Source: Watersipora subatra (taxonomy: Eukaryota; Bryozoa; Gymnolaemata; Cheilostomatida; Watersiporidae). From it: 64,000 bases of DNA. The stretch is from positions 4,940,001 through 5,004,000 of the forward strand of contig NC_088710.1 of the NCBI RefSeq assembly GCF_963576615.1, given 5' to 3'. How positions within the stretch are numbered: the first letter of the stretch is position 1; each line of letters starts with the position of its first letter. Below the pieces are notes generated by a model, which did no database searches, had not been told where the DNA came from, and saw nothing but the letters and a program-made list of their open reading frames with translations. This document shows, piece by piece, positions 1-13,300 of the stretch. Both the position numbers and the translations under genes were made by a program.

Positions 1-271
1 CAAAGAACTTTTTGACTTTAAAAGGTAAAATATTCTAGCGAAGGTTGTCACTTAAGGTCAAATCTTGGCCTAGTTCTACTAAATATTAACACCGCCTGCG
101 CGAATATAGATACTACTAAAATGTTCTTTCATATTATATACTTCGTGCGAAAGATATCCACGCTGGAAATAAATTGTGATTGGTTAAAGCATTTAGGAAC
201 TCAAATTAGCATTTAATACGTCATCAAATGATTGGTCGAGACCGCAGTTTTTTTTCAAACTTTGGCCAGAT

Positions 272-300
272 ATGTGTGTGTGTGTGCGCGCGCATGTGCA
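272..300. repeat. Alternating TG/CG tract
   Basis: A run of alternating purine-pyrimidine dinucleotides, mainly TG then CG. It is a simple repeat able in principle to adopt Z-DNA. No function is inferred. Confidence 0.7.
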
Positions 301-690
301 TTTTTCGCCAGTTTACAAGAACTTTACTGCTTCAAATGACTTAAAATTCGGTGATTCTACATAAAGGGCTGTTTATCATCATGACGTTAACAGACTGTTT
401 CACATGCCCATGGCCCAACAGGATCTGTAAAGCACTGCATACAGGAAGTTGGCTCTGTGAGCCAGATGAGTTGCATATATGTAGCTTATTTGATTCTAAT
501 GATTTTAGTAAAATAAAAATTTCTTAAGCAATCATTATTTTTGCTACTTTCGTGTCATATTAAAGACTCTCTGGTACCCCCAGCATATATGCGCATGCCT
601 TTTCAATGAAGAATCATCAAATTTATTTTGGTCTCCGCTCCTAAATTAATGTGTGATGTTTTTACGCTTTTTAAAAATCTCTCAACCTTA

Positions 691-995
691 GAACTATTAC
701 GAGTCACAATATGGTATAATGTAGTTATCTGCACTCGTACTATAGAACTATTACGAGTCACAATATGGTATAATGTAGTTATCTGCACTCGTACTATAGA
801 ACTATTACGAGTCACAATATGGTATAATGTAGTTATCTGCACTCGTACTATAGAACTATTACGAGTCACAATATGGTATAATGTAGTTATCTGCACTCGT
901 ACTATAGAACTATTACGAGTCACAATATGGTATAATGTAGTTATCTGCACTCGTACTATTGTATGGTATAATGTAGTTATCTGCACTCGTACTAT
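691..995. repeat. 54-bp minisatellite, 5 copies plus a partial copy
   Basis: Units start at 691, 745, 799, 853 and 907, followed by a truncated copy. They are almost identical. Because 54 is a multiple of three, open frames run through the array on both strands (about 628-1107 plus, 603-1013 minus), but these are periodic and not protein-like. Each unit carries ACGAGT near one end and its complement ACTCGT near the other. Confidence 0.9.
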
Positions 996-1242
996 TGAAA
1001 TAATCTTTTGCAAGCATCAATTAAAATTTCTGTTTTGTTGTTATAGACGCTTTGTCTTAAGAACGAGCTTAGATAATAAAGCAAATGATTTTGAATGGTT
1101 TGAATAATATAACACCAGCTTGATCTGACAGATCGGTTTCGCTTCGAGGTTTGGAATGACATTGAACTGTTCAACAATGTATTAGGGTTCACCTAGGCTA
1201 CAGTAGTAAAAAATGTTGACTCCCAAGGTGTATTTCTTATAG

Positions 1243-1341
1243 GTTACAGATGAGTGTGTCAGGAAATGTGGACGTAGATTTCAAGACGAAATTGGCAAAT
1301 TTAGGTTTCTCAATGAAATAATCAAGATGATTTCACCAAAA
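1243..1341 (+). CDS. GGA: GGA exon a: VHS domain (middle)
   Basis: Encodes the DECVRKCGRRF and KFRFLNEIIKMISPK stretch, the conserved VHS helix region seen as CMKSCGKRFHDE and KFRFLNELIK in vertebrate GGA proteins. The donor after 1341 is GTAAGT. The acceptor is uncertain: AG at 1241-1242 gives phase 0, or AG at 1248-1249 would start the exon at 1250 with a split codon. Confidence 0.85.
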
Positions 1342-4300
1342 GTAAGTCAGTACTAGCTTGATCATCTCATTGCTCACAGTATTAGTAACGTGTAAGGTTA
1401 TACCCTACTGGATGAAATTATTCGATAGATTTAATGATTCGCGAATTCACGTACTGGCAATTCCGCGAATTATTAAAATCCGCGAATAATTTGCTTTACT
1501 TTTCAACACAAAGGAGAATAACTACTACCTCAAATTAATGACTAACCGCTAGGCAGAGTTAGTAAACGTTGATGAGTTCCAAACTCTTTTAAAATCATCG
1601 CTGGGGCTTTGAGTTAAGCCCATAGTCAAGGCATCCCACTTCTTTACAAAATTATTCAAGGTTTTCACAAGTTATATGGAATTTGGCAGGGCGTTATCAT
1701 TGCAAAAATCTCTCCTGTAGTTCTTTACGTTGAAAAAAACTCATAACTTACCACAAGTTGTTGGTTCACCAAATGCCTCCACATCGAAAAATATTCATAA
1801 AAACTCTCTGGATTCAGTCAAAAATTTATAGTTCAGCATGATGGACATAAATTTCTTAGCTAAATAAAAACCTAAACACGTGGTATCTGCATGTGAAGGT
1901 TTTACTCTATTGCTAGCTGCTTTCACAGATTATTTTTATTCCCGAATGTGTTCATCCGTGAATAACTTAGTCCGCGAATATGCCATGAAAAGACAATTCT
2001 CACGAATTTTAACTCCACGAATAATTTCATCCTGTAGGGTATATAATAATATTATTAACCTGTAAGGTTATATATACTAGTACTAGTAACATGTAAGGTT
2101 ATATATATATACTAACACTAGTAACATGTAAGGTTATATGTACTAGTAACATGTAAGGTTATATATACTAGTACTAGTAACATGTAGGGTTATATATACT
2201 AGTACTAGTAACATGTAAGGGTATATATACTAGTATTAACAACATGTAGGGTTATATATACTAGTACTAGTAACATGTAATGTTATATATTTTAGTACTA
2301 GTAACATGTAAGGTTATATATACTAGTAACATGTAGGGTTATATATACTAGTAATATAGTAACATGTAAGGTTATATATACTAGTAATATAGTAAAATGT
2401 AAGGTTATATGTACTAGTAACATGTAAAGTTATATATACTAGTACTAGTAACATGTAGGGTTATATATATACTAGTAATATAGTAACATGTAAGGTTATA
2501 TATACTAGTACTAGTAACATGTAGGGTTATATATATACTAGTAATATAGTAACATGTAAGGTTATATATACTAGTACTAGTAACATGTAAGGTTATATAT
2601 ATACTAGTAATATAGTAACATGTAAGGTTATATATACTAGTACTAGTAACATGTAAGGTTATATATACTAGTAACATGTAATGTTATATATACTAGTACT
2701 AGTAACATGTAGGGTTATATATACTAGTACTAGTAACATGTAGGGTAATATACACTAGTACTAGTAACATGTAAGGTTATATATACTAGTACTAGTAACA
2801 TGTAAGGTTATATATACTGGTACTAGTAACATGTAAGGTTATATATACTGGTACTAGTAACATGTAATGTTATATATACTAGTACTAGTAACATGTAATG
2901 TTATATACACTAGTACTAATAACATGTAAGGTTATATATACTAGTACTAGTAACATGTAAGGTTATATATACTAGTACTAGTAACATGTAGGGTTATATA
3001 TACTAGTACTAGTAACATGCCTAGTACTTTAGAATAGGCAGGTTTTGATGACATCACTAATCTTGTATTTCTTTTGCGATTCAAGAAGCAATTTTAATTC
3101 TCTTCTGCTGTGCTTTCCTGTAATTTGCTGTTGTTTGTCATTATAGGTAGTGTAGCTTTATTTGTTCCATTATTTACCGTGTTAATAATTATTGTATCCT
3201 AAAACAAATTCGGCCTGTTTGGGTAAGTTCACTCTACGCCTTTTAACTTGATGTCATTAGCATCGCTAAATTTGTCTGGAGAGTTTGGTAAATATTTTTG
3301 CTTTAAGCTAAAGTTATGCTTTTCTACTGTTTTGCTCTCTATATTTACCTACATGTAGATGAAAATATAGCGCATTTAGTTGGATGTATAGGCATCCCAG
3401 GAAAATAGAGGACACACACATGGTACCATTTACACTAGTATTATTATTGTCACAGATACAAAGATTATCAGTGATGATGGTTAGATTGTGTCCATTGTCC
3501 TTAGCAAAGGGTCCGGCAAGGAACATGTTCCCTGTTATTGTTACCATGAAATTCAGTACGACCTGTTTTATGAAGTGCCAGCAGTAGGAGTTATCGCACT
3601 AATTCTGGCGTACCACTGGCTTATTACTGCCCCTTCCCAGCAGTAACTGGGACTAAGACTAAGTGCTGGACTAAGACGATAGGTGGCTTCACCCAAGAGT
3701 TGACAGCCAGCCATCAAATGAAGTAGGCCCCATTTTAAGCCATTTGAGTTGATCACTGATCCTCATGCGGCCTTACCTTCACTGGTGCTCATCTTCTGCA
3801 TTTCTTCTGACTCGAAGAGATCGCTGGCCTGAGAAGCACTTGGTCACTGCAAGGACTAATCAAGCATGCTTTTCTAGTCTGGCGCATATATAAACTACTA
3901 CTGTTACAAAGCTGGGGAAATGCAAAAAGAGATGAGTGTACCTCTGTGTCTTAGTCTGGTCTCTAGGGTTGTTGATCAGTAGATACGCTTTCTCAGTAGC
4001 AACTATATACTGGTCTTACTCGTATTCCTATATACTTTGGTCTTTTTTATTGTGGTTTACCAGCAAGTTGCTTCAACAATCACTATTTGTAGTATTTCGG
4101 AGATAAAACATCTCCAAAGGTGAAAACAAAATGCATAGAGCTTCTCTACAGGTGGTCACTAGACTTGCGTCATGAACCAAAGATACTAGACGCTTACGAG
4201 ATGCTGAAACGCCAAGGTAGGGCAACATAGCTTCCGTTCAAACCCCATACAATACTATATCTTGTGGCCCCTTGAATACTATCTATTTTCTTTTCCGTAT

Positions 4301-7300
4301 TTTGTTTTTAACTGACAGGCTCCAATCAGCACTGCATTGTAGTTTTAATTTTTCATTCTATAATGTTTCTGATGTGTCCGAGGCTGGGAATATTTGTATA
4401 TTGAAAGCAAGCTTGAATCTTTTCTTTTTGTTATCTCTGAGCATGTTTTATTTTATATTGATATACACAGGCATTATTGATGATGATCCGATACTCGGAG
4501 AGGGTGCCACAAACGGTGATGCGCAAGGTGCTGCCGCTGATCCTTCTACCAATTCTACAGATGACCAAACTAGTCAGTCCATATTTGATGATGAAGACAA
4601 GTCCAAGGTGCCTACTCAAAATCTTAAACCACATCATTTGTCATATCTATATATATCTATATATATAGTCATACCTCGACATACGAGTGTCCCAACATGC
4701 AAGAAATTTGAGTTGCGAGGAAAAATCTGTGCAAATCTCTGTCTTGAGAAGCGAAACAAATTTGAGATACGAGATGGTTCTCCATGCACTTTTCGATGCG
4801 GCTGCTAGATGGCCAAGTATGTATGAGGATCTACAGCATCGTGTGGTCCTTTATGCTAGATCAGTTTAAGAAAGTTTTAAAAAGGCCGGCTAAAAGTGAG
4901 AGTGAAAGCGAGTCGGAAAGAGCCAAGCACGCAAAAGTAAAAAATTGAAAATGAACACAAAACTGGAATTAAGTTTAGTGTGACGTAAGATTAAAACTTA
5001 TTTTAAGTCTGTGTGCTGTAAGATAAGTTCATTTATGGTAATTTTAAAGTTTATGTTATGATACTGTACGTAGTGCCACAAAAGTTTAGCATTCCGAACG
5101 TGAGGTCATGTTTCTCACCCTCACACCGCTGTTAGCCGCTACCGTCTGTCTCAAAAGTAAGAACTTTATACAGTACTGTACATAGTAATGTTACATTTTA
5201 TTGCAGATCATAATTACTAGATGGGTATTTGCTACTTTGCAAGCATAAGTAGTGAATTGGAACAATTAAAAACACATTTTTCCATAGTACTTTCCTGTTT
5301 TGAAATGGTTTTTTAGAGGTGGGAATGAATTAAGTTGTATTTAGTTATTTTATTTACGAAAAGTTGATTTAATATACGAGAATTGAGATTTGAGTCCTGG
5401 AAAGCATTAAGCCCATATGTCGAGGTATGGCTGAATATACACAGGGCAGAGTACAGGATGACATACAGGTGATACACGGTGGTGTGTATGGCAGTTTATG
5501 GGTCGGTTACACTGTGGGTGGATACAGTGCAGATTATGGGTTGGTTACACTGTGGTTGGGCACAGGGCTGGATGCAAAATTAAGCGTAGGGCAGGGTAAG
5601 GGGCAGAGTAGCTAGGGAAGCTGTGACTATACTAACATAAAACTATTACTTGCAGTTGCTCGCAAGACTTCTTCGCAGCAAGCATCCCGATGACCTGCAG
5701 GCAGCCAACCGGCTCATCAAAAACATGGTTAAACAAGATGAGGAGAAACAAGAGAAGATTTCTCAGAGGTAGATACACCGGTTTACTTCATCAATATGTC
5801 TGTCATTTGTTGCTCTTCTGTCTGTCTTTTTATAGCTTGAGTACCTTGCTCCAGGTTCAATCTCCTTGAGACAGTGAGGAATAACGTCAAATTGTTAAAT
5901 GAGATGCTTGACTGTTATCAAATGGCTGGCGGCTCCTCGTCCTCTGACACTGCTATCATCAAAGAATTATTTAAGAATATAGAGTCGGAGAGGCCTAAGT
6001 TGTTCAAGCTGGCCAGTGATACGGAGGGTTCCGACTCGGATGGAATGTGTACGTAATATAACACCTATCTCAATCTATAGCTATGCATTCAAAGTAGAGA
6101 TCTATTTTATTATAGAAAGGTACAACTAATAGTCTAAAAGAGTTTGTTGTATTGTTATAATTAGCTGTTTTGCATTCAGAAAAAAACAGGGATATAAATT
6201 AATTACAAATGTTAATTTGGAGCCGTTTTTTTCTCATAGAGTTGACAACTCTGATTAAAACACTTTCGTCTCATCAATTGTGACGACTTACTTCCTTCCT
6301 TTATGTTCATATTTGTTTTTCTTCTAAGTGTTCACTTCCATTTCCTCTGGTTTGGTTATTGGAGTCACTATTCCTACAATATACATTAGTTATTGAACTC
6401 AAGATTCCTACAATATACAACAGAACTTTATGCAGTAAATTGTTGTTTCAGGATACACAAACAAATTATGTTGGAAATTTAATAATGTTAACTTGTAATG
6501 AAAATAATGTTGTAGTATTTTAAGAATTTTATGAATTTCATTCATACATGTATAATGTTATGATTTTATTATAATAATTATTTGCGAACTAATTTTCCCT
6601 ACATATTAAACGATCATGTGTTACTAAATGATGGTGAGCTGTATGTAATGCTATTCTTTTATTTGATTCCGCTTGCTTTAAACTGCAAGCAATCGGAATC
6701 GCTACATTGGCACAGGTTTTCGCATGCAGATCTATAAGTTATACAATAGAGTGATAGAGTTGAAAATATAATGATGATTTTACCTTACAATTGCGCATTA
6801 TATTGCAAAGGGTTGACGACTCCTAACAAAAGTACATTGTAAATTGTTTTTAATATGCGCTTGTCTTTGTTTGCTGGACTATATTGTATGTTATTAGCTC
6901 AGGTCCTTCAAGCTAATGATGATGTAGTACAGATATCGCAGCGGTACAAAGAGGTCATAGCTCAAGGTGAGTTTTCATATGAATGAGCTTAGGTCTACTT
7001 GTAATTTAGTACAGTCACACCTCGACATACGAGTGTCTCAACATACAAGAAATTTGAGATGGGAGCTAAGTTTTCAGCAAGTTTTGCCTTGAGACACAAG
7101 AAAACTTTGAGATACGAGATAGCTCTCGATGCGACCGTTACGTGACTGATTATGAAAACAGCATTGTTCAGTCTTTCTCATCGGATCAGCTTGAAAAGTT
7201 TTAGAAAGGGCGGCTAAAAGTGCAAATGAAAGCGAGGCAAAGAGAGCTGGAAGAAGATAATAAAAAAATTAAAACGCAGAAATAATTAGAAGTAAGCTTG

Positions 7301-10300
7301 TGTAAGATTAAAAATTATATTTAGGTATTTTTAAAAGTTTAATTTAAAGTTTATGTTACGTAGCACCAAAGTGTAGCATAGTAAACATGTTGTTGTCAAG
7401 TCTCTCTCACACAGCGATAAGCCGCATCACCAAAGTGTAGCATACTAAACATGTTGTTGTCAAGTCTCTCACACACAGCGATAAGCCGCTACGCCTGTTT
7501 CGAAGGTAAGAACTCCACAGAGTACTATACTTTGTAATGCTACATTATATTGCAGATCGTTGTCACTAGGTAGGTAATTGTTACTCCATGAGCGTAAGTG
7601 GTGAATTATAACAATGATAAACTCCTTTTTTCTACGGCAATATCCTGTCTTAAGGTTTTTTAGAGGTTGGAAATGGATCAATGTGTTTATAGGTATTTTA
7701 TGTGGGCAATATGGCTTTGAGATGCGAAAGATTTGACATCTGAGCTCGGTCCAGGAACGCATTAAGCTCGTATGTCAAAATTTGACTTTATCCCTATTTG
7801 ATGACCATGCCTAGATAAAGCATAGATGCAGTAGCATAAAACCCTCTACTGTAGTTGTATTCTACAGATTAGTTACCTTGACATTTTATTGTCATAGAGC
7901 GGTTATTCGGCTCAATAAAGCCTACAAGCAGCTAAAACTTTGGATCTCGTCTGTCTGATATGTTTCCCAGTTGCCCATTGATGTTTCAGCTGAGGCGGCT
8001 GGTGACCAGAAGAAACCAGCAGCTCTGTCAGATGACTTAGCAGGTCTCGGTATGTTCATCGCCCTGCTTCTCTCTTCATTTGTGTCACGTTCTTTTCCTA
8101 GGTTAGAGCTACCACAGAGTTGGTCCACCCAAATGGTAGTTGTTATCCGTGGTTGAGTCTTGATTTGCAGTCAAAATTTCAATGCTGTTTGCATGAATAG
8201 GCTGATTTCAAGCTATCTGCTCACTCTAATCTGAGTCGTATTACATGGTTTCATTTTATACAAGTAGAGGTGGTGGAAATGAATGTCATTGACTTCAGTT
8301 TATCACGGGTCCCTTTGTTTTAGAATTGACTTCCAACTCGGATATATTCAGTGGCTTCACATCTGCCCCTGTTGCCACGACTACCCAAAACAGTACAACC
8401 AGCAGTATTCTAGATTTATTCTCAACTCCATCAGCACCTGCCATGCCTTCTGCACCCACTACTGCAGCACTTGTAACACAGGCCCCACCTGTAAGTATCA
8501 TGTTAATGTGAGGATGGAAGGCTAAGGGTCAAGGACAGTAGCTCTACTTCTGTTTTGGTGTGTTTGCTCATTTCTATTTTTTATTTCATTCATTTCTTTT
8601 ATATAATTTTTCTACTTGTCTTATTTCACAGCTGCCTTTTAGACAATTGTGAGCTTCATGCTTGGAAGTGATTTTAACTTCCCGCGTTGCACATTTTGCA
8701 GTTGCTGCTTTTAGTGCAGGTTTAGCTAACATCACATTTGTTGCGATTTTCTGGGTTTTATCAATATCTCTAAAATAATGGGTAACGATATAAAATTGGG
8801 CTTATAATGACTGAATTTTTGGATGAGGATTGGCTGACTTGAAAGATGGTGTGGGGTACCGTGATGGCAAACAGATGGCAGTCGGTTGACTGACAATTAT
8901 CAATAACAGTTGGTTGTGGTGAACTTCAATTGGTTGTCTTTATTGTCTTGTAGTTAGTTTTGTCATTACCGGTATATTTTCTCCAGACCCTGGAGACTTG
9001 TGAGGTGTTTGTTACCTGCAGTATAAATTGACATAGCAAGTTAAACATGACAGTTATACAGACTTAGCGCACATCATGCTTTTTCACGCTCCATTCACAT
9101 TTTATTCTATAAGTTCATTTGTTAAACTGCAAACTGTACGCTGAGAAATTTGTTTGTGAGATAATTTGTCACAAACAAATTATCTCATGATAAAATGTGA
9201 TATATTTGTCTCCCTTTCTTGTACTTGTAATATTAGTCTGTAGACAGTGATGGACCTGTTCACTCCCCTTCTAAATAAACACATTTTCATATGATAATTA
9301 TAGCATTATCATGTGATGTACACAATTTGTGTAACACGGTTGTCATAGTTGCCAACAAACTTGACAGCTCGGTAATTAATATCTATGATCGAGTACTTCG
9401 CTGCCAGCCACCCTTGTTGTATAATTCCAGGCTACTATGTATCACCCCACATTACCATTAGTCAACCACAGCGCGCCTACATTGGCTGCACAGCATTCAG
9501 TTCCTTCTACTGCGCCATCTGTAGTGCCACCTGTTACCAAAGCTACTTCTAACCTAGATGATCTTTTCACCTTTAACACCGCTCCTTTGGCTGTGCAGGT
9601 CTGGTTATTGTTTCTAACAAGCTTTCTTGTGTTATTTGTCTGCCTCTTTGCCATAGAGTTCTTTTTTCATAGAGTCATTTCATTCTCATGTGATTGCCAT
9701 TTTGAGTATGCACGCTTTTCACAGACACGCTTCGATTTACTTGCCAATAATTTTCATAAACCTTTCAACATTTATGTTTGCATTATCAATATGGCTGTTG
9801 GGACTCACTATTCATCTGGTTCTGCATAGCTTTTTACTGTTTTAGCTGGTTTACAAAGATGTTTTGGTTTGCTAAAGATTAGCACCTAAATAGGGGTGGA
9901 TATACAGAATGGTTAGTACATGGCTCTTGTCTATTTTAGCCATTGTCTGTTGCCTCAGCCACTCCCTCTGTCTCAGCTTCAGCTAACCCGGCTTCAGAGT
10001 CTGGTGATGATATTGGACTTCTATCACTGGATGGCCAAACAGCCTCTAATGCTGGGTTGGCTGCTCCTCTGCTGCCTTCAAACGATTCTGTCTCATGTAT
10101 GTATTAAACCGAATTATCCAGCTGCATTTAGATATACGTTAAATCATATGGTTTGTCTGATGATCAAATTTAGTGACGCACTTTATCTGTTTTCTGTCTC
10201 TGTTTACAAGAGCAATCACTCATCGCTACTCTAACCTGTGTTACATAGTAACACGAACTATGATAGTACTATTGTTAAAATGTTGTTATCAGCAGCAGTG

Positions 10301-13300
10301 AATAAACATTTACAAAGTAAAAATGTATCCAAGAATCCTAGGCTAGAGATGTATACAACACAGTATTGTACATGTATATCGATAGCTATTTCAGAAACAA
10401 ATGCTTAATAATGCCCTGAGCTCCTCCAACTGTAGGCCAGCAACTCTACATAGCCATAAAGTCGTAGTGTCTTTATTCTTGCAGTGTTTGACACAACGAG
10501 TTCACCCGATGAAAACCTGTTTGACTCCGGCAAAAAGTCAGCCATGGAAGACCTCGATTTTCTGGGTCAGGATTTACTGCAGAAAACTAAACCTGCTCAA
10601 CAGCCAGTAATACCAAAGTAGGTGTCACGAGTGTCGGTTTCGCTGATGTAAGTCTCATGAGTGTGGACTAGGGTTGTCTAGAGTCTGTGGTTGTCATATG
10701 TGTAGATGCCATTGGTGTAGGTTTAATAAGTGTAAGTGTCACAGGTGTATGCTTGATGAGTTTAGGGGTATCGGTGTTATTGGATGACTATTATTCATAC
10801 AGTAACCATCAGTGTGGATTCCACGAGTAAAAGTACCATGGTACGTATTAATGCCATTGCTGCAGGTACCATCAGTATTGGTGTCATTAGTGTAAGTGTT
10901 GTCAGTGTTGGGACCATCAGTGTAGATGCCATCTGCGTAGATGCCATCTGCGTAGATGCCATCTGCGTAGATGCCATCTGCGTAGATGCCATCTGCGTAG
11001 ATGCCATCTGCGTAGATGCCATCTGCGTAGATTCCATCTGCGTAGATTCCATCTGCGTAGATGCCATCTGCCTAGGTGCCTTCAGTGTAGTTAACATATG
11101 TACACCTGTGTGGATGTAAGTGGTGTGAGAATTTTCAATGGTAGCTTTGCCAGGGTAGGTGATCTGTGGTTGCTATGAATGTTAGCCTTGAATACGCGTG
11201 TGTCTGAGAGCTGCCAGCATTAGTGCTATCAAGCATTAATGTTTAGAGATATAAGCTATCTGGGGCTGACAGGCTAACATGCAACTCATTTCTTACAGGA
11301 TATATTTTGCACTGTTTTATCTATCTCACACGCAGGGCCGCACCCAGCCAGCCAGCGAAACAATCACTCAACCAACTTAAAGCATCAAATGTTGAGAAAA
11401 GTCTTTCAGCTAGTGTGCCTTCCGCGCAGCCGACAGTTTCAGCACCAGTAATAGTGCAACCCTTGACTAACATACATGTGCCCATCACCACTGTCAAACC
11501 AGGTCTGTTGGCTAAATAACATTTCACTTCTGTTCATTGTAAACTAATCGATTATACTTTGTGTTTGTGTGTTTTTAATTACTTCAATTTATGGTAAATC
11601 TACTGTGTTTCAACCGTAGTCTAAACACTATTGTCTGTTATTTTTGCAAACAGGGGAGCTACCTCCGCTCTCCGTATATGACAAGGACTGTGTGAAGCTG
11701 GTTATACATTTTGCTCAAAACAAGCCCCGCGAAGATGTTGCTGTTATGGTCATATCAATAACTTCTACCAGAGACACAGCCATTAAATCTGTTATATTCC
11801 AGGCTGCAGTTCCCAAGGTGATTGTTTTGTTTGTTCATATTCTATGGAGTATACTACTGTGTACTAGTCTATCATATTTACTACTGTGTACTAGTCTATC
11901 ATATTTACTACTGTATACTAGTCTATCATATTTACTACTGTATACTAGTCTATCATATTTACTACTGTATACTAGTCTATCATATTTACTACTGTATACT
12001 AGTCTATCATATTTACTACTGTGTACTAGTCTATCATATTTACTACTGTATACTAGTCTATCATATTTACTACTGTGTACTAGTCTATCATATTTACTAC
12101 TGTGTGCTAGTCTATCATATTTACTACTGTATACTAGTCTATCATATTTACTACTGTGTACTAGTCTATCATATTTACTACTGTATACTACTCTATCATA
12201 TTTACTACTATGTACTAGTCTATCATATTTACTACTGTGTACTAGTCTATCATATTTACTACTGTGTACTAGTCTATCATATTTACTACTGTGTACTAGT
12301 CTATCATATTTACTACCGTGTACTAGTCTATTATATTTACTACTGTATACTAGTATATCATATTCACTACTGTGCACTAGTCTATCATATTTACTACTGT
12401 ATACTAGTCTATCATATTTACTACTGTATACTAGTATATCATATTTACTACTGTATACTAGTCTATCATATTTACTACTGTATACTAGTATATCATATTC
12501 ACTACTGTGCACTAGTCTATCATATTTACTACTGTATACTAGTCTATCATATTTACTACTGTATACTAGTCTATCATATTTACTACTGTGTACTAGTCTA
12601 TCATATTTACTACTGTATACTAGTCTATCATATTTACTACTGTGTACTAGTCTATCATATTTACTACTGTGTACTAGTCTATCATATTTACTACTGTATA
12701 CTAGTCTATCATATTTACTACTGTGTACTAGTCTATCATATTTACTACTGTATACTAGTCTATCATATTTACTACTGTGTGCTAGTCTATCATATTTACT
12801 ACTGTATACTAGTCTATCATATTTACTACTGTATACTAGTATATCATATTTACTACTGTGTACTAATCTATTATATTTACTACTGTATACTAGTCTATCA
12901 TATTTACTACTGTGTACTAGTCTATCATATTTACTACTGTATACTAGTCTATCATATTTACTACTGTGTACTAGTCTATCATATTTACTACTGTATACTA
13001 GTCTATCATATTTACTACTGTGTGCTAGTCTATCATATTTACTACTGTATACTAGTCTATCATATTTACTACTGTATACTAGTATATCATATTTACTACT
13101 GTGTACTAATCTATTATATTTACTACTGTATACTAGTCTATCATATTTACTACTGTGTACTAGTCTATCATATTTACTACTGTATACTAGTCTATCATAT
13201 TTACTACTGTATACTAGTCTATCATATTTACTACTGTATACTAGTCTATCATATTTACTACTGTGTGCTAGTCTATCATATTTACTACTGTATACTAGTC

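Larger units (their letters stand above)
1..1242. other. Non-coding flank, probably intron of the GGA gene
   Basis: No exon was recognised before the VHS-domain exon that starts near 1243. The visible protein begins in the middle of the VHS domain, so this stretch is probably intron, with the first GGA exons left of the window. It contains a short TG/CG tract (272-300) and a 54-bp tandem array (691-995). Confidence 0.55.

Noticed and set aside
10784..11119. Frames of 100-111 codons with CVDAI or QMAST periods
   Set aside because: Translation of the 15-bp repeat inside a GGA intron.
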